This document shows positions 49,685-60,456 of a DNA stretch of 64,000 nt, piece by piece. A program made the position numbers and the translations under genes. The notes under the pieces are model-generated. The model searched no databases and was not told where the DNA came from. It saw nothing but the letters and a program-made list of their open reading frames with translations. Within the stretch, counting starts at the first letter, position 1. Each line of letters starts with the position of its first letter. The stretch is from contig CAVVWD010000029.1 of NCBI GenBank assembly GCA_963751835.1, positions 65,054-129,053 on the forward strand, in the 5' to 3' direction. Source of the DNA: JACVRW01 sp963751835. Lineage in GTDB: Bacteria > Actinomycetota > Thermoleophilia > Solirubrobacterales > Thermoleophilaceae.

Positions 49685-50796
49685 GCGACCTGGTCACCCG
49701 AGCTGCCGTGCTGCGCGAGTTCAGCGCGCCTCAGCGTGTCGAGGAGGTGCGCCTGCGGGCGCCGGGTCGCGGCGAGGCGCTCGTGCGGCTCACGGCGGCG
49801 GGCGTCTGCCACAGCGACGTCGGCCAGGCAGATGGGGAGTGGGAGTTCCCGCTGCCCGCGGTGCTGGGTCACGAGGGCGCCGGCGTCGTCGAGCAGGTCG
49901 GACCGGGCGCGACCACCGCCCCGGGCACCCGCGTGCTGCTCAGCCTGGCGCCGGGCTGCGGCCGCTGCCGGCACTGCCTCCAGGGCCGCCCGATCCTGTG
50001 CCAGGACTCACTCGACGCGATGGGCGAGGGGCGCCTCACCACCGGCGCATCGCCGATCAGCGTCGACGGCGAGGTCGTTAGCGCCTACTCCCTGCTCGCC
50101 TGCTTCGCCCGGCATGCGGTCGTCGCCGAGCGCAGCCTCATCCCCCTCCCCGACGACGTGCCCGACGAGGTGGGTGCGCTCGTCGGCTGCGCGGTGATCA
50201 CGGGCGTGGGCGCCGCATTCGAGAGCATCGACGTGCCCGCCGGAAGCCGCGGCGCGGTCATCGGCGCCGGCGGGGTCGGCGTCAACGCGATCCAGGGCGC
50301 CCGGACCCGGGGCGCGGCCGCCGTGCTGGCGATCGACCCTTCGCAGGAGCGGCTCGAATGGGCGCGCCGCTTCGGCGCCACCGACGTGCTGGGCGCCGGC
50401 GACGAGCAGGCCATCGGGTCCCTGCGAGCCGGCGCCGCGAGGGAGGGCTTCGACTGGACGATCGTCACCGTCGGCGACACGGGCGCGATGACACTCGGCG
50501 TCGAGCTGCTGCGACCCGGCGGCACGGCGGCCATCGTCGGCCTCGCCCCCCAGGGGCGCCCCGCTCCGATCGACATGCTCGATCTCGTGACCTACGAGCG
50601 GCGCGTCGTCGGGTCCGCCTACGGCACGCTCAGCCCGCGGCTGCTCGTGCCGCGCATCCTCGACCTGTACCGCGCCGGCGCCCTCCGGCTCGAGGAGCTC
50701 GTGGCCGACCGTTTTGCACTCGAGGAGATAAACCAGGCCTTCGACACGGCCCGCTCGGCGCGCGGTCTGCGCTCGGTCCTTCGGCTCGATGACTGA
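49681..50796 (+). CDS. zinc-dependent alcohol dehydrogenase (MDR family)
   Basis: This 371-residue protein has catalytic-zinc ligands in GVCHSDVGQ (Cys) and LGHEGAGVVEQVG (His-Glu). The structural-zinc lobe is GCGRCRHCLQGRPILCQ, and the cofactor motif is GAVIGAGGVGVNAIQGA. The acidic residue after the motif (AIDPSQERLEWA) fits NAD. It resembles class III and Rxyl-type enzymes. The stop overlaps the next gene by eight bases. In context it would oxidise a sugar, sugar alcohol or aldehyde intermediate. Confidence 0.88.
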   Translation: MSDLVTRAAVLREFSAPQRVEEVRLRAPGRGEALVRLTAAGVCHSDVGQADGEWEFPLPAVLGHEGAGVVEQVGPGATTAPGTRVLLSLAPGCGRCRHCLQGRPILCQDSLDAMGEGRLTTGASPISVDGEVVSAYSLLACFARHAVVAERSLIPLPDDVPDEVGALVGCAVITGVGAAFESIDVPAGSRGAVIGAGGVGVNAIQGARTRGAAAVLAIDPSQERLEWARRFGATDVLGAGDEQAIGSLRAGAAREGFDWTIVTVGDTGAMTLGVELLRPGGTAAIVGLAPQGRPAPIDMLDLVTYERRVVGSAYGTLSPRLLVPRILDLYRAGALRLEELVADRFALEEINQAFDTARSARGLRSVLRLDD

Positions 50797-51976
50797 AGCC
50801 GTCTCGCCGATCGCCGACGTGCGCGCCACGGTTCTGCGCAGCGGCTCCGACCCGGAGGACCTCGACAGCTCCTCCGAGACGCTGCTGCTCGAGGTCGAGG
50901 ACGTCGAGGGACGGGTGGGCATTGGCGAGGCGGACACCGCATCGCGGGCCGGCGCGGCGCTGGTCGACATGGAGGACGTGCACCGTTGGAACGGCTCCTT
51001 CCGTGGCGTGCTGCTCGGCGCCGACCCGTTCACGACAACGGAGCTCTGGGCCCGAATGGCCGAGCGCACCTCCTACGCCGGCCCGTCCGGGATCGCGCGC
51101 CACACCCTCGCCGGCCTCGACATCGCGTTGCACGACCTGGCGGGGAAGCAGCTCGGTCGCCCGGCATTCCACCTGCTGGGAGGCGCGCGGCGGGAGTATC
51201 TCTCCCCCTACGCCACTGTCTACGCCGGCGCCGCCCGCGACCGTCCGCTCGGCGAGCTGATGGAGCGCAGCCGCCAGCTGCTCGAGCGCGCGCTCGCCGC
51301 GGGCTTCCGCGCGGTCAAGCTGGAGCTGATCTTCGAGGGGGCCGCCGGCGACCGCCAGCTCGTCGACTGCATCCGCGAGGCACGCCGCACCGTGGGCGAG
51401 GAGGTCGAGCTGCTCGTCGACTTCGGCTACCGCTGGAGCCACTGGCGCGACGCCCTGGCCGCTCTGCGCGCCGTGGAGGACTGCCGGCTCTGGCTGGTCG
51501 AGGCGGCGCTGTCGCACGACGACCTGACGGGACATGCCCGGCTCGCCGCCCGGGCGGAGCCGCGCATCGGCGGCGCCGAGCTGGCCACGACGCTCGAGGA
51601 GTGCGTGGCCTGGCTCGAGGTCGGCCGCGTCGACGTGCTGCAGCCTGATGTCGCGCGCGCCGGCGGCCTCACCGGGATGCGGCGCATCGCCGAGCTGGCC
51701 GCCGTGCGCAGCGCCGAGGTGGTGCCGCACTGCTGGAAGACCGGCATCAACGCCGCCGCCGCACGCCACCTCCAGGCGGCGAGCCCGAACGTCCCGCTCA
51801 TCGAGATGCTTACCCCGGAGCTGTTCGATTCGCCGCTCCGCCGCGAGCTGGTGCGCGGCGAGCCCACGCTGCGCGAGGGACGGCTCCCGCTTCCCGACCG
51901 TCCGGGGCTGGGCATCGAGCTGGTGCCCGAGGCGGTCGAGGCCTACCGGGAGGCCGAAGTCAGAACGTCGACGTGA
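50789..51976 (+). CDS. enolase-superfamily enzyme (mandelate racemase/muconate-lactonizing type), first
   Basis: This 395-residue protein has the capping domain then the barrel. The second-strand motif is RAVKLEL (K-x-E rather than K-x-K). The metal ligands are Asp in LLVDFGY, Glu in WLVEAAL and Glu in IGGAELA. The QPDVARAGGLTGMRRI segment and the catalytic His in VVPHCWKTGI follow. It is expected to dehydrate or epimerise a sugar acid. It follows the alcohol dehydrogenase by overlap and is convergent with the SDR, overlapping by 17 bases. Confidence 0.87.
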   Translation: MTEAVSPIADVRATVLRSGSDPEDLDSSSETLLLEVEDVEGRVGIGEADTASRAGAALVDMEDVHRWNGSFRGVLLGADPFTTTELWARMAERTSYAGPSGIARHTLAGLDIALHDLAGKQLGRPAFHLLGGARREYLSPYATVYAGAARDRPLGELMERSRQLLERALAAGFRAVKLELIFEGAAGDRQLVDCIREARRTVGEEVELLVDFGYRWSHWRDALAALRAVEDCRLWLVEAALSHDDLTGHARLAARAEPRIGGAELATTLEECVAWLEVGRVDVLQPDVARAGGLTGMRRIAELAAVRSAEVVPHCWKTGINAAAARHLQAASPNVPLIEMLTPELFDSPLRRELVRGEPTLREGRLPLPDRPGLGIELVPEAVEAYREAEVRTST

Positions 51977-52700
51977 GACCGCCGTCGATCGTCACCGTCT
52001 GAGCAGTGACGTAGGTGTTCCCGGGGCCGGCCAGCCACAGGATGCAGCCGGCGACTTCGTCGGCGGTGGCGCTCCGGCGCACCGGCAGGCGACCCTCCTC
52101 GACGTAGACACGCCGGTGGGGCTCCGTCTCGAGCACGTCCTTCATGTCTGCGCCGAGCGACATGCGCGTGGCCACGAACGCCGGCGCCACCGCGTTGACG
52201 AGTACCCCACTGGCCGCGAGCTCGATGCCGAGCGTACGTGTGGCGCCCTCGAGCCCCGCCTTCGAGACGTCGTAGGCGAGCGCGTCGGGTGCCGAGTGGC
52301 GCGCGTGGACGGACGTCACGTTCACGATCCTGCCGTAGCCGCGCTCCTTCATTCCGCGGGCAGCGGCGGCGGCCAGCAGGATCGGTGCGTAAAGGTTGAC
52401 GGTCAGCGTTCGTGCGAGGGCAGTGCCGGACAGATCCTCGAGCGGAGTCGTCTCGTAGATCCCGGCGACATTGACGAGCGCGTCGAGCGGCCCGAGCTCT
52501 GCCTCGGCTCGCGTCACGAGCTCCTCCAAGCGGTCGAGCTCGGCAAGGTCGGCCTCGATCGCAAAGCCGCCCGGCGGTGCATCGGCCGGCTCCCGATCGA
52601 CGGCGCAAACCCGGGCGCCGGCGGCGGCCAGGCGCGCGGCCGTGGCGCGGCCGATGCCGTTGGCGGCACCGGTCACGAGCACGCCGCGACCCTCGCGCAT
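51960..52700 (-). CDS. short-chain dehydrogenase/reductase, first
   Basis: This 246-residue protein has the Rossmann motif VLVTGAANGIGRATA, the NVAGIYE block, catalytic Ser in VNVTSVHARHSAPD, and Tyr-x3-Lys in LAYDVSKAGLE. The C-terminal ITYVTAQTVTIDGG-type ending (YVTAQTVTIDGGL) is classic. It probably oxidises a sugar or its acid with NAD(P)+. Its ATG overlaps the stop of the preceding GH88-like gene (TGATG, 52698-52702), so it is the last gene of the minus-strand set. Confidence 0.89.
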   Translation of the reverse strand: MREGRGVLVTGAANGIGRATAARLAAAGARVCAVDREPADAPPGGFAIEADLAELDRLEELVTRAEAELGPLDALVNVAGIYETTPLEDLSGTALARTLTVNLYAPILLAAAAARGMKERGYGRIVNVTSVHARHSAPDALAYDVSKAGLEGATRTLGIELAASGVLVNAVAPAFVATRMSLGADMKDVLETEPHRRVYVEEGRLPVRRSATADEVAGCILWLAGPGNTYVTAQTVTIDGGLTSTF

Positions 52701-53783
52701 CAACGGAACCCCAGACGGTCGATGGCCGCCGCGGCCAGCAGCAGCGGACCCTGCCCCCATGGGACCACGGCGCCCCGCGGGACGTGGTGGTAATGCGAGG
52801 GCACTGTGCAGGCCCACACGTTCGCCGACACGCCCGCCAAGACACCGTCCTCGCCGACCAGCGCGGCCGTGTGCGACCAGGCCCGCCGCGCCAGTGTCGA
52901 GCTGATCGTTCCCGAGCACACCCGAGGCGACCGCCGCGCCCACCCCCGCGGCCACGAAGGCCGCGGTGGAGCTCTCGTCGCCCGACTCAGGGTCTCCGAC
53001 CACCGCGTCCCAGCCGCCGTCGGCGCGCTGGCTCCCCCGGAGCGCCCGCACGAGGCGCTCGAGCGCACCCACTAGCGACTCCCGCTCGACGTGGTCGCGC
53101 GGCAGCGCCTCCAGAACGTCCACAAGGCCCAGGAGCGCCCAGCCCTGCCCGCGGCCCCAGCCGAAGCCGTAGCGCTCGCCACTGCGCTCGAGGAAGAAGT
53201 GCCAGAAGAGTCCCGAGCCGTCCTGAAGCAGCTCGCTCAGCGCGCGCGCCTGGCCGGCGCCGGCGTCCACCAGCTCGGGGGCATCCGCAAGCACTCCGAG
53301 GCGCACCAGAAAGGGCGGGTCGAAGTGAAGCGCGTCGACGAACACGCCCGGTCCCGGATCCTCGAGCAGGTCGCGGTCGCGCGGGCCGAGGGGCTCGCCG
53401 CCGAACGGCTCGCGCAGCGGCGCGCGCTCGAACGGCAGCGCCACGCCGCGCAAGGTCCTGCGTGCGGTCAGATACCCGGCGGCATCCAGCCCTGCCTCCA
53501 ACAGCAACTCGTCGTCGTGGCGCGCGGCAAGCTCGCACAGGACCTTGCCGGGCAGCGTGTTGTCGAGCTCGGTGAAGGGATGCCGTCGCGCCGCCCAGCC
53601 GCGCAGCAGGCCGTGCACCCAAGCCTCGTAGCGTGGCTCCCCGAGCAGGTCCCCGGCTCGAACGAGGCCCTCGAGGCCGGTCGACTCGCCGTAGTGCCAG
53701 ACGCGGAAGGGGTAATCGATCAGCAGCTCGGCGGCGGCCTGGAGCCGCTCGCGCGGGACCGTGACAGCCACCGGGCTCACCAC
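52700..53783 (-). pseudogene. GH88/GH105-like unsaturated uronyl hydrolase with one frameshift
   Basis: From GTG 53783 the frame reads TVPRERLQAAAELLIDYPFR, WHYGESTGLEGLVRAGDLLG, HFDPPFLVRLGVLAD and FYGWGRGQGW-like YGFGWGRGQGWALLGLVDVL. These fit the (alpha/alpha)6 barrel of unsaturated rhamnogalacturonyl or glucuronyl hydrolases. Near 52890-52900 the frame shifts, and the rest continues as GEDGVLAGVSANVWACTVPS, then GAVVPWGQGPLLLAA, ending at TGA 52700. No sequence is missing. It would release unsaturated uronic acid from oligosaccharides, the likely entry step for this cluster. Confidence 0.75.
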
Positions 53784-53795
53784 GATGCGGGCCCC

Positions 53796-55061
53796 TCACT
53801 TCGCCAGCGCCCGTCGCGACCCATGCCCGAGCGGCGCCGCTGCGCCTCGGAGATGTAGCGCGTCGCTCAGCTCGAAGCCGTGGCCGGGACCGGCCGCGGG
53901 ACGCGCGGCGCCGGCCGCGAGCGTCGGCACGCCCGTGCCGATCTCCGCGTAGAGGTCGTGCGCGTACGCACGCACGCACTCCTGAATCACCGCGTTGGGC
54001 AGGTGCAGGGCGGTGTGGACGGCGGCGGCCCAGCACACCGGCCCCGCGCAGTCGTGAAGGATCACGCCGAGCCCGCGCGCTTCCGCATACGCGGCGATGC
54101 GCACGGCCTCGGTGACGCCGCCGACCCAGCCGAGATCCATCCGCACGAGCGAGACTCGGCCGCGCTCGATCATCTCGACGTAGCTCGGAAGCCCGCAGCG
54201 GTAGTCGTAGCCCGCCAGCGGCATCGTCAGCGCCTCGCCCAGCCGCCCGAGCGAGTCGAGCGCCGAGATGCGCAGCGGATCCTCGAGCCACATCAGGTCG
54301 AAGCGCGAGAGGGCCCGCGCGATCTGGAGCGCCGGCGCGAGCGTCCACATGCTGGCGAGGTCGACCGCCAGGTCGATTCGGTCGCCGACCGCTTCGCGCA
54401 CGGCCTCGAAGGGCTCGAGGTTCTCAGCGAGCTGGGACGGGCTGATCGAAAGCCCGCGCGTGGCGTCGGCCAATCGGACGAACGGGAACAGCTTGAGCGC
54501 TGTGAAGCCCTCATCGACGAGCTCACGGGCGAGCTCGCCCGGGCGTTCGAGCGATGCCGTCCAGTCGCGGAAGGCGCTTTGCCGTGAGCCACCCAGGCCC
54601 CAGTCGTCCGCGCCCGCCCGCTCGTGGGGCTGCGCCCCGCGCGGCGGCAGGTGGTCGGGATCGACGGCCGTCACGTAGACGCGAATCGCCTCGCGCACGC
54701 GGCCTCCGAGCGCCTCGTGCAGCGGCAGCCCGAGGGCGCGCGAGCGCAGGTCCCACGAGGCCAGGTCCAGAGCAGAGCAGGCGCTCGAGTCCACCGAGAT
54801 GCTGCCGCTGTGCGGGCGCCGTCCGTCGGCGAACGCTCCGATCCGCTGCCACAGCTCGCCCAGGTTGCCTGCCGGTGCGCCCGCAAGCCGCGGAGCCAGC
54901 TCGGTGTGCACGTAGGCCTCGACCGCGCCGGCCTGATGGAAGGTCTCGCCTAGGCCGGCGAGGCCGTCCTCGCCGTGGAGCAGCACGTGGGTGAGGTGCG
55001 GGAAGCTCGGGTGGCGGACCGTCTCGACCGACTCGATGCGACCGAAGGGCTCCTCGCTCAT
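53796..55061 (-). CDS. enolase-superfamily enzyme, second, with altered third metal ligand
   Basis: This 421-residue protein has the barrel metal residues Asp in DLAVDLASM and Glu in LMWLEDPLR. The third position reads LAGYDYRCG, with Asp where Glu is usual. FTALKLFPF is the second-strand Lys motif, and GVILHDCAGP holds the His candidate. An insert after VYVTAVDPDHLPPRGAQPHE is longer than usual. It is expected to act on an acid sugar. It lies between the epimerase-like and GH88-like genes; the start is one base from the epimerase stop. Confidence 0.83.
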   Translation of the reverse strand: MSEEPFGRIESVETVRHPSFPHLTHVLLHGEDGLAGLGETFHQAGAVEAYVHTELAPRLAGAPAGNLGELWQRIGAFADGRRPHSGSISVDSSACSALDLASWDLRSRALGLPLHEALGGRVREAIRVYVTAVDPDHLPPRGAQPHERAGADDWGLGGSRQSAFRDWTASLERPGELARELVDEGFTALKLFPFVRLADATRGLSISPSQLAENLEPFEAVREAVGDRIDLAVDLASMWTLAPALQIARALSRFDLMWLEDPLRISALDSLGRLGEALTMPLAGYDYRCGLPSYVEMIERGRVSLVRMDLGWVGGVTEAVRIAAYAEARGLGVILHDCAGPVCWAAAVHTALHLPNAVIQECVRAYAHDLYAEIGTGVPTLAAGAARPAAGPGHGFELSDALHLRGAAAPLGHGSRRALAK

Positions 55062-55062
55062 C

Positions 55063-55972
55063 TCAAACCGGGCGCACGCTCATTGTCCAGGACAGCGTCT
55101 CACCACGGGCGAGCCGGTGCGCCTGACCGGCCTCGAGAGCGGCAGCGAGCCCCAGCAGGTGCGCGACCGAGCAGGGCTCGAGACAGAGCACCTCGGTCGC
55201 GTTGCGCCATACCCCTCCAGATCCGCGCGCCTCGTGCCAGACGATCAGGTGCGGCAGCGCCTCGGCCGACCAGGTGACCTCGACCCCCTGGTCGCGTCCG
55301 GTGTTGCGGACGAGCGCCCGGCCCACGCCGACATCGCGCACGACGTATACACGCGCGCGCACGTCGCGCGAGCTCCCAGCGGTCGCCGCGCTCGCTCCCG
55401 CCCTCGACGAGCCCGATGGCGGGCCACTCCGGCGCATCGGCCGGAGGATGGAGCGGGCCCAGCTCGTCGTCGAGCTCGAACGCCCGGCCCGCCGGAAGCT
55501 CGAGCTCGACGCCCGGCTCGATCAGCTCGAGCCCGAGGGCCAGGTGCTCGAGCGCGAGAAGCGGGGCGCCGTCGGCGAGCGCGGTGACCACGCTCGTGAC
55601 GGTGAGCGCACCGCCGGCGGCCTCGATCCTGCGCTCCGCCCGGAGCCCGTGCCCCTCCCAGCGCGCGAGGCAGCCGGCCCGATTGTCCTCGATGAGCGTC
55701 CACGGGTCGTTGGAGGCCCGGCCGTGGAACCCGTGATGGGCGCCGTCGACGGTGCAGGCGCTACCCGCGTTGGGCAGGCAGCCCTGCCAGCCGCCTCGCC
55801 ACGCCGCCGTCCATGGCCCCTCGTCGAGGTCTCCGGGCGCCGGCAGCTCGGCCCCGAACGGCGGGCGACCCAACAGCTGCCGGCCGCTGCGCAGGTCGAC
55901 GAGGTCGAGCACCTCGGCCCCGTGACCCGGATCGACGCGCGCGAGAACCTCGTCTGACTGCAGGACGAGCAT
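55063..55972 (-). pseudogene. aldose-1-epimerase-like (DUF4432-type) protein with one frameshift
   Basis: The first frame carries ARVDPGHGAEVLDLVDLRSG, WRGGWQGCLPNAGSACTVDG, HGFHGRASNDPWTLIEDNRA and LALEHLALGLELIEPGVELE, a galactose-mutarotase fold. Near 55360-55380 the frame shifts and continues with DVRARVYVVRDVGVGRALVR and VWRNATEVLCLEPCSVAHLL to TGA 55063. All parts are present, so one base accounts for the break. It would interconvert sugar anomers or bind a sugar in this pathway. Confidence 0.75.
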
Positions 55973-55975
55973 CGG

Positions 55976-57165
<1,190 letters not shown>

Positions 57166-57166
<1 letters not shown>

Positions 57167-58128
57167 CAGCCTCCTGGACGCAAGAGGATCTTGGCGGCTC
57201 CGTCGGGCGTGTCGGCGAGCCGGGAGAACGCGGCAAGCCCGTCCTCCAACGGCATCACCTGGAGCCAGTCGGAGGCCAGGCGCTCCTCGGCCAGGAGCGC
57301 GAGCGCCTCGGCGAACTCGGCGCGCGTGTAGGCGAAGTGACCACGCAGGCGCAGGCTGCGCCGGACGAGCTCCGCCACCGGCATGCCGCCGTCGCCCTGG
57401 GCGAGTCCGACCACCACGACCTCTCCCCCGGTCCGCGTACCGGCGATGGCGGCGCGCCAGGTTTCCTCCGCGCCGACGGCGTCGATCGAAAGATCGGCGG
57501 CAATGCCGGCGGCTTCGGAGCCGTCCGCGAGCACACGCGCCGCGCCGAGGAGCGTCGCCCACTCACGGCGTGCCGGCACCGGCTCGACCGCCACGACCTC
57601 GGCGCCGCGCTGCGCCGCCAGATGCACGCTAAGGAGACCGATCGGCCCGCACCCCAGGACCAGCACGCGCGCGCCCGGCCCCACGCCGGCCGGCGCCAGC
57701 ACGGACACGCACACGGCCAGCGGCTCTACCAGGGCCGCGAGCGCGTCGCTCAGGCCGTCCGGCACCTCGAGAAGCGACTCACGCGGTACCGCAACGCGAT
57801 CGGCGAAAACGCCGGGGCGGTGCAGGCCGAGCAACTGCCGCTCCGGGCACAGATTCTCCCGACCCCGCCGGCATTCCTCACATACTCCGCACACGACGAG
57901 CGGGAAGACCGAGAAGCGCCCGGGCAGGTCCTGCACCGTGCCGACCACCTCGTGTCCGAGCACGAGCGGCGGGCGCCGCGGCCCGTGGTGGCCCTTGAAC
58001 GGATGCAGGTCGGATCCGCAGATGCCCGCGAGCCCGACGTCCAGCACCACCTCGTCGGCGCGCGGCTCCGGATCGGGCAGCTCCTCCACCGCCAGATTGC
58101 GGCCTCCGTGCCAGACGAGCGCTCTCAT
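57166..58128 (-). CDS. zinc-dependent alcohol/polyol dehydrogenase (MDR family)
   Basis: From ATG 58128 (MRALVWHGG) the protein has 320 residues. Catalytic-zinc ligands lie in AGICGSDLHPFKGHHGP and LVLGHEVVG, and the structural-zinc lobe is VCGVCEECRRGRENLC. The cofactor motif is VLVLGCGPIGLLSVHLA, followed by VEPVPARREWA. It resembles sorbitol/threonine-type dehydrogenases. It is the first gene of the minus-strand set, divergent from the binding protein across an IclR-type operator region. Confidence 0.89.
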
Positions 58129-58178
58129 GGTCACCTCGGGATTGACGTGGCCCTGACGGGTGTGCGAGCATAGCACCG

Positions 58179-58193
58179 GTCCGATTGTCGAAT
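58179..58193. promoter_or_regulatory. candidate IclR operator, distal site
   Basis: GTCCGATTGTCGAAT matches the perfect palindrome 20 bases further on at 10 of 15 positions. Twenty bases is two helical turns, so two dimers could bind the same face of the DNA. Confidence 0.5.
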
Positions 58194-58198
58194 CTCAG

Positions 58199-58213
58199 TT
58201 CCGATAATCGGAA
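58199..58213. promoter_or_regulatory. candidate IclR operator, perfect palindrome
   Basis: TTCCGATAATCGGAA is a perfect 7-1-7 inverted repeat in the gap between the divergent dehydrogenase and binding-protein genes. It has the TTCCG...CGGAA form reported for IclR-family operators. The IclR gene lies at 61285 in the same cluster. Confidence 0.65.
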
Positions 58214-58241
58214 TGGCCCACAGGTCACTGGAGGAGTGAGA

Positions 58242-59579
58242 ATGCGTCAGCTGCGGATCGCCGCCGCCCTGCTCGTCACCGTGCTCGCCCTGTTCGTCGC
58301 CGCCTGCGGAGACGACGACGACTCCGACTCCGGCTCGTCCGGCTCATCGGGCGAGACCGCCAAGGCCAAGCCGGGAACGCTCGATCTCTGGGTCGGCGGC
58401 AACTTTGCCGGCGCGACGCCCGGCACCCCCTACCGGGAGTGGCTCGACTCGCAGATCTCGCGCTTCAAGGCCGAGAACAAGGGCTCGGACGTGAAGATCA
58501 CTCTGCTCTCGACCGACAACGAGCAGGTCGCGGCCAAGCTCCAGGCGGCGTTCCAGGCGAAGCGCGCGCCGGACATGATGCTGTTCTACTCCGGCGGCTA
58601 CACGACGCCATACGAGAACCAGCTCCTCGCGCTCAACCCGTACTTCGACAAGACGCCCGGATTCTTCGACTCCCTGTCCGGCATGGACCTCTCGTGCAAG
58701 GACCTCGACTGCGACGGCGGCAAGAACACGATCATCGCCGTGCCGCAGGACTTCGGCACCTACGGCCTCTTCTACAACAAGGCGATGTTCAAGAAGGCCG
58801 GCGTTCAGGCACCGATCGAGGATTGGGACGGCCTGCTCGAGGCCTGCGACAAGCTGAAGGCCAGCGGCGTCACTCCCATCACGTTCGGCGACCGTGACGG
58901 CTACTCGACCGACAACTGGGTCACGCTGATGTACGGCTCGTACTTCGAGGAGGGCGACATCGCCCGGGTCAACGACGGTGACCTCCCCTACGCCGACCCC
59001 AAGCTCGTGCAACCGCTCGACCAGCTCGTCCAGCTGCGTGAGCAGGGCTGCCTCAACAAGGACGCCTCCACGCGCGAGAACTTCGACGCCAACGCCGACT
59101 TCACGTCAGGGAAGAGCGCGATGGTCCTGATGTACCCGGCGGTTATCCCCGACTTCAAGAAGAAGCTCGGTAAGGACCTCGGCATCATGCCGATCCCAAC
59201 GTCGAGTGACGGTCCCCTGGCCGGGCGCTCGGTCGGCAACGCGTTCTACAACTACGTGATCACGAAGCAGTCGGACAACCCCGGCCTCGCGTGGGAGTTC
59301 ATCAAGGTCGCGAGCGACAAGACCGCGGCCGGCGAGCTGCTCACGACCCTCGGCACGCCGCCGGCGCTCAAGGGCGTGGACGAGAGCCTCGTGGAGGACG
59401 AGTTCGTGCAGTTCTTCGTCGACGCCTCCCAGGACCCGGCGATGCCCGTCCTCGACAGCGTGATCCCGGTGCCGGTGGCGCTCACGTACTACAAGGAGCT
59501 CCAGCAGGCGCTGTCCGGCAAGAAGACGCCAGAGGAGGCGATGGCCTCGATGGACGAGCAGCTGCCCACGCTCGAGTAG
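58242..59579 (+). CDS. ABC sugar importer substrate-binding lipoprotein
   Basis: GGAGGAG precedes ATG 58242. The 445-residue product has a lipoprotein signal (LLVTVLALFVAAC, Cys as lipid site) and a Ser/Asp-rich linker. The extracellular-binding-protein-1 domain follows: LDLWVGGNFAGATPGTPYRE, KLQAAFQAKRAPDMMLFYSG, FGTYGLFYNKAMFKKAGVQ and SGKSAMVLMYPAVIP. It captures a carbohydrate outside the cell for the two permeases that follow. A CX4C-like pair (SCKDLDC) may form a disulfide. It is the first gene of the plus-strand operon. Confidence 0.93.
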   Translation: MRQLRIAAALLVTVLALFVAACGDDDDSDSGSSGSSGETAKAKPGTLDLWVGGNFAGATPGTPYREWLDSQISRFKAENKGSDVKITLLSTDNEQVAAKLQAAFQAKRAPDMMLFYSGGYTTPYENQLLALNPYFDKTPGFFDSLSGMDLSCKDLDCDGGKNTIIAVPQDFGTYGLFYNKAMFKKAGVQAPIEDWDGLLEACDKLKASGVTPITFGDRDGYSTDNWVTLMYGSYFEEGDIARVNDGDLPYADPKLVQPLDQLVQLREQGCLNKDASTRENFDANADFTSGKSAMVLMYPAVIPDFKKKLGKDLGIMPIPTSSDGPLAGRSVGNAFYNYVITKQSDNPGLAWEFIKVASDKTAAGELLTTLGTPPALKGVDESLVEDEFVQFFVDASQDPAMPVLDSVIPVPVALTYYKELQQALSGKKTPEEAMASMDEQLPTLE

Positions 59580-59589
59580 TCGCTGCGCC

Positions 59590-60456
59590 GTGGCCAACCG
59601 TGACCGGCTGTGGGGCGTCGTCTACGTCCTCCCGGCGTTGGCCCTCGTCCTCGCCTTCATCGCCTACCCGCTGGCCAGCGTCATCTACCACGCCTTCACG
59701 GAGTGGGACGGCATCAACCCGCCCGAGTGGGTCGGCGTCGACAACTTCACGGAGCTCGTCGACGATCCGGTCTTCCGGACCTCGCTCCGCAACAACGCGC
59801 TGTTTGCGCTCTCGGTGCCGATCCAGGTGACCGTGCCGCTGGTGCTGGCCTGGCTGATCCACGAGCGGATCCCGGGCTGGCGCTTCTTTCGCTCGACCTT
59901 CTTCCTGCCGGCGGTGATCTCGACCGTCGTGGTCGGCCTCGTGGCACAGGTGGTGTTCCGGCTGAACGGCCCGCTCAACTCGCTGCTCGGCTCGATCGGC
60001 CTGTCCTCCTTGGAGCAGGACTGGCTCGGCAAAGCCGAGACCTCGATCCCGGCGGTCCTGCTCGTGCTCGTGTGGGCCAACTTCGGTTACAACACGCTCA
60101 TCTACCTGGCGGGGATGAGCGCGCTCGACCCGTCGCTGACCGAGGCCGCGCGAATGGACGGGGCGCGCCCCACGCGCGTGCTCTTCTCGATCGTCGCCCC
60201 CAATCTCAAGCGGGTGATGGAGCTGGTGCTGGTGACGAGCACGGTCACGGCGTTCGCCTTCATGTTCGCGTACATCTACGTGATCACGAACGGCGCCCCG
60301 GGCTTCGACACCTACGTGACGGAGTTCATGATCTACAAGGAGGCGTTCGCGCTCGGGAACAGCGGCTACGCCTGCGCGATCGGCGTCGTGCTGACGCTCA
60401 TCGCGGCGTCGATCGGCGCCGTGCAGATCCGGATCCTCACCCGGAGCGGAGCGTGA
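59590..60456 (+). CDS. ABC sugar importer permease, first (MalF/UgpA type)
   Basis: This 288-residue protein has six membrane segments and the EAA loop LTEAARMDGARPTRVLFSIV, which contacts the ATPase. The start WGVVYVLPALALVLAFIAYP and FRSTFFLPAVISTVVVGLVA are typical of MalF-like subunits. It forms the membrane channel with the next gene product. The stop overlaps the next GTG (GTGA, 60453-60456). Confidence 0.92.
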   Translation: MANRDRLWGVVYVLPALALVLAFIAYPLASVIYHAFTEWDGINPPEWVGVDNFTELVDDPVFRTSLRNNALFALSVPIQVTVPLVLAWLIHERIPGWRFFRSTFFLPAVISTVVVGLVAQVVFRLNGPLNSLLGSIGLSSLEQDWLGKAETSIPAVLLVLVWANFGYNTLIYLAGMSALDPSLTEAARMDGARPTRVLFSIVAPNLKRVMELVLVTSTVTAFAFMFAYIYVITNGAPGFDTYVTEFMIYKEAFALGNSGYACAIGVVLTLIAASIGAVQIRILTRSGA

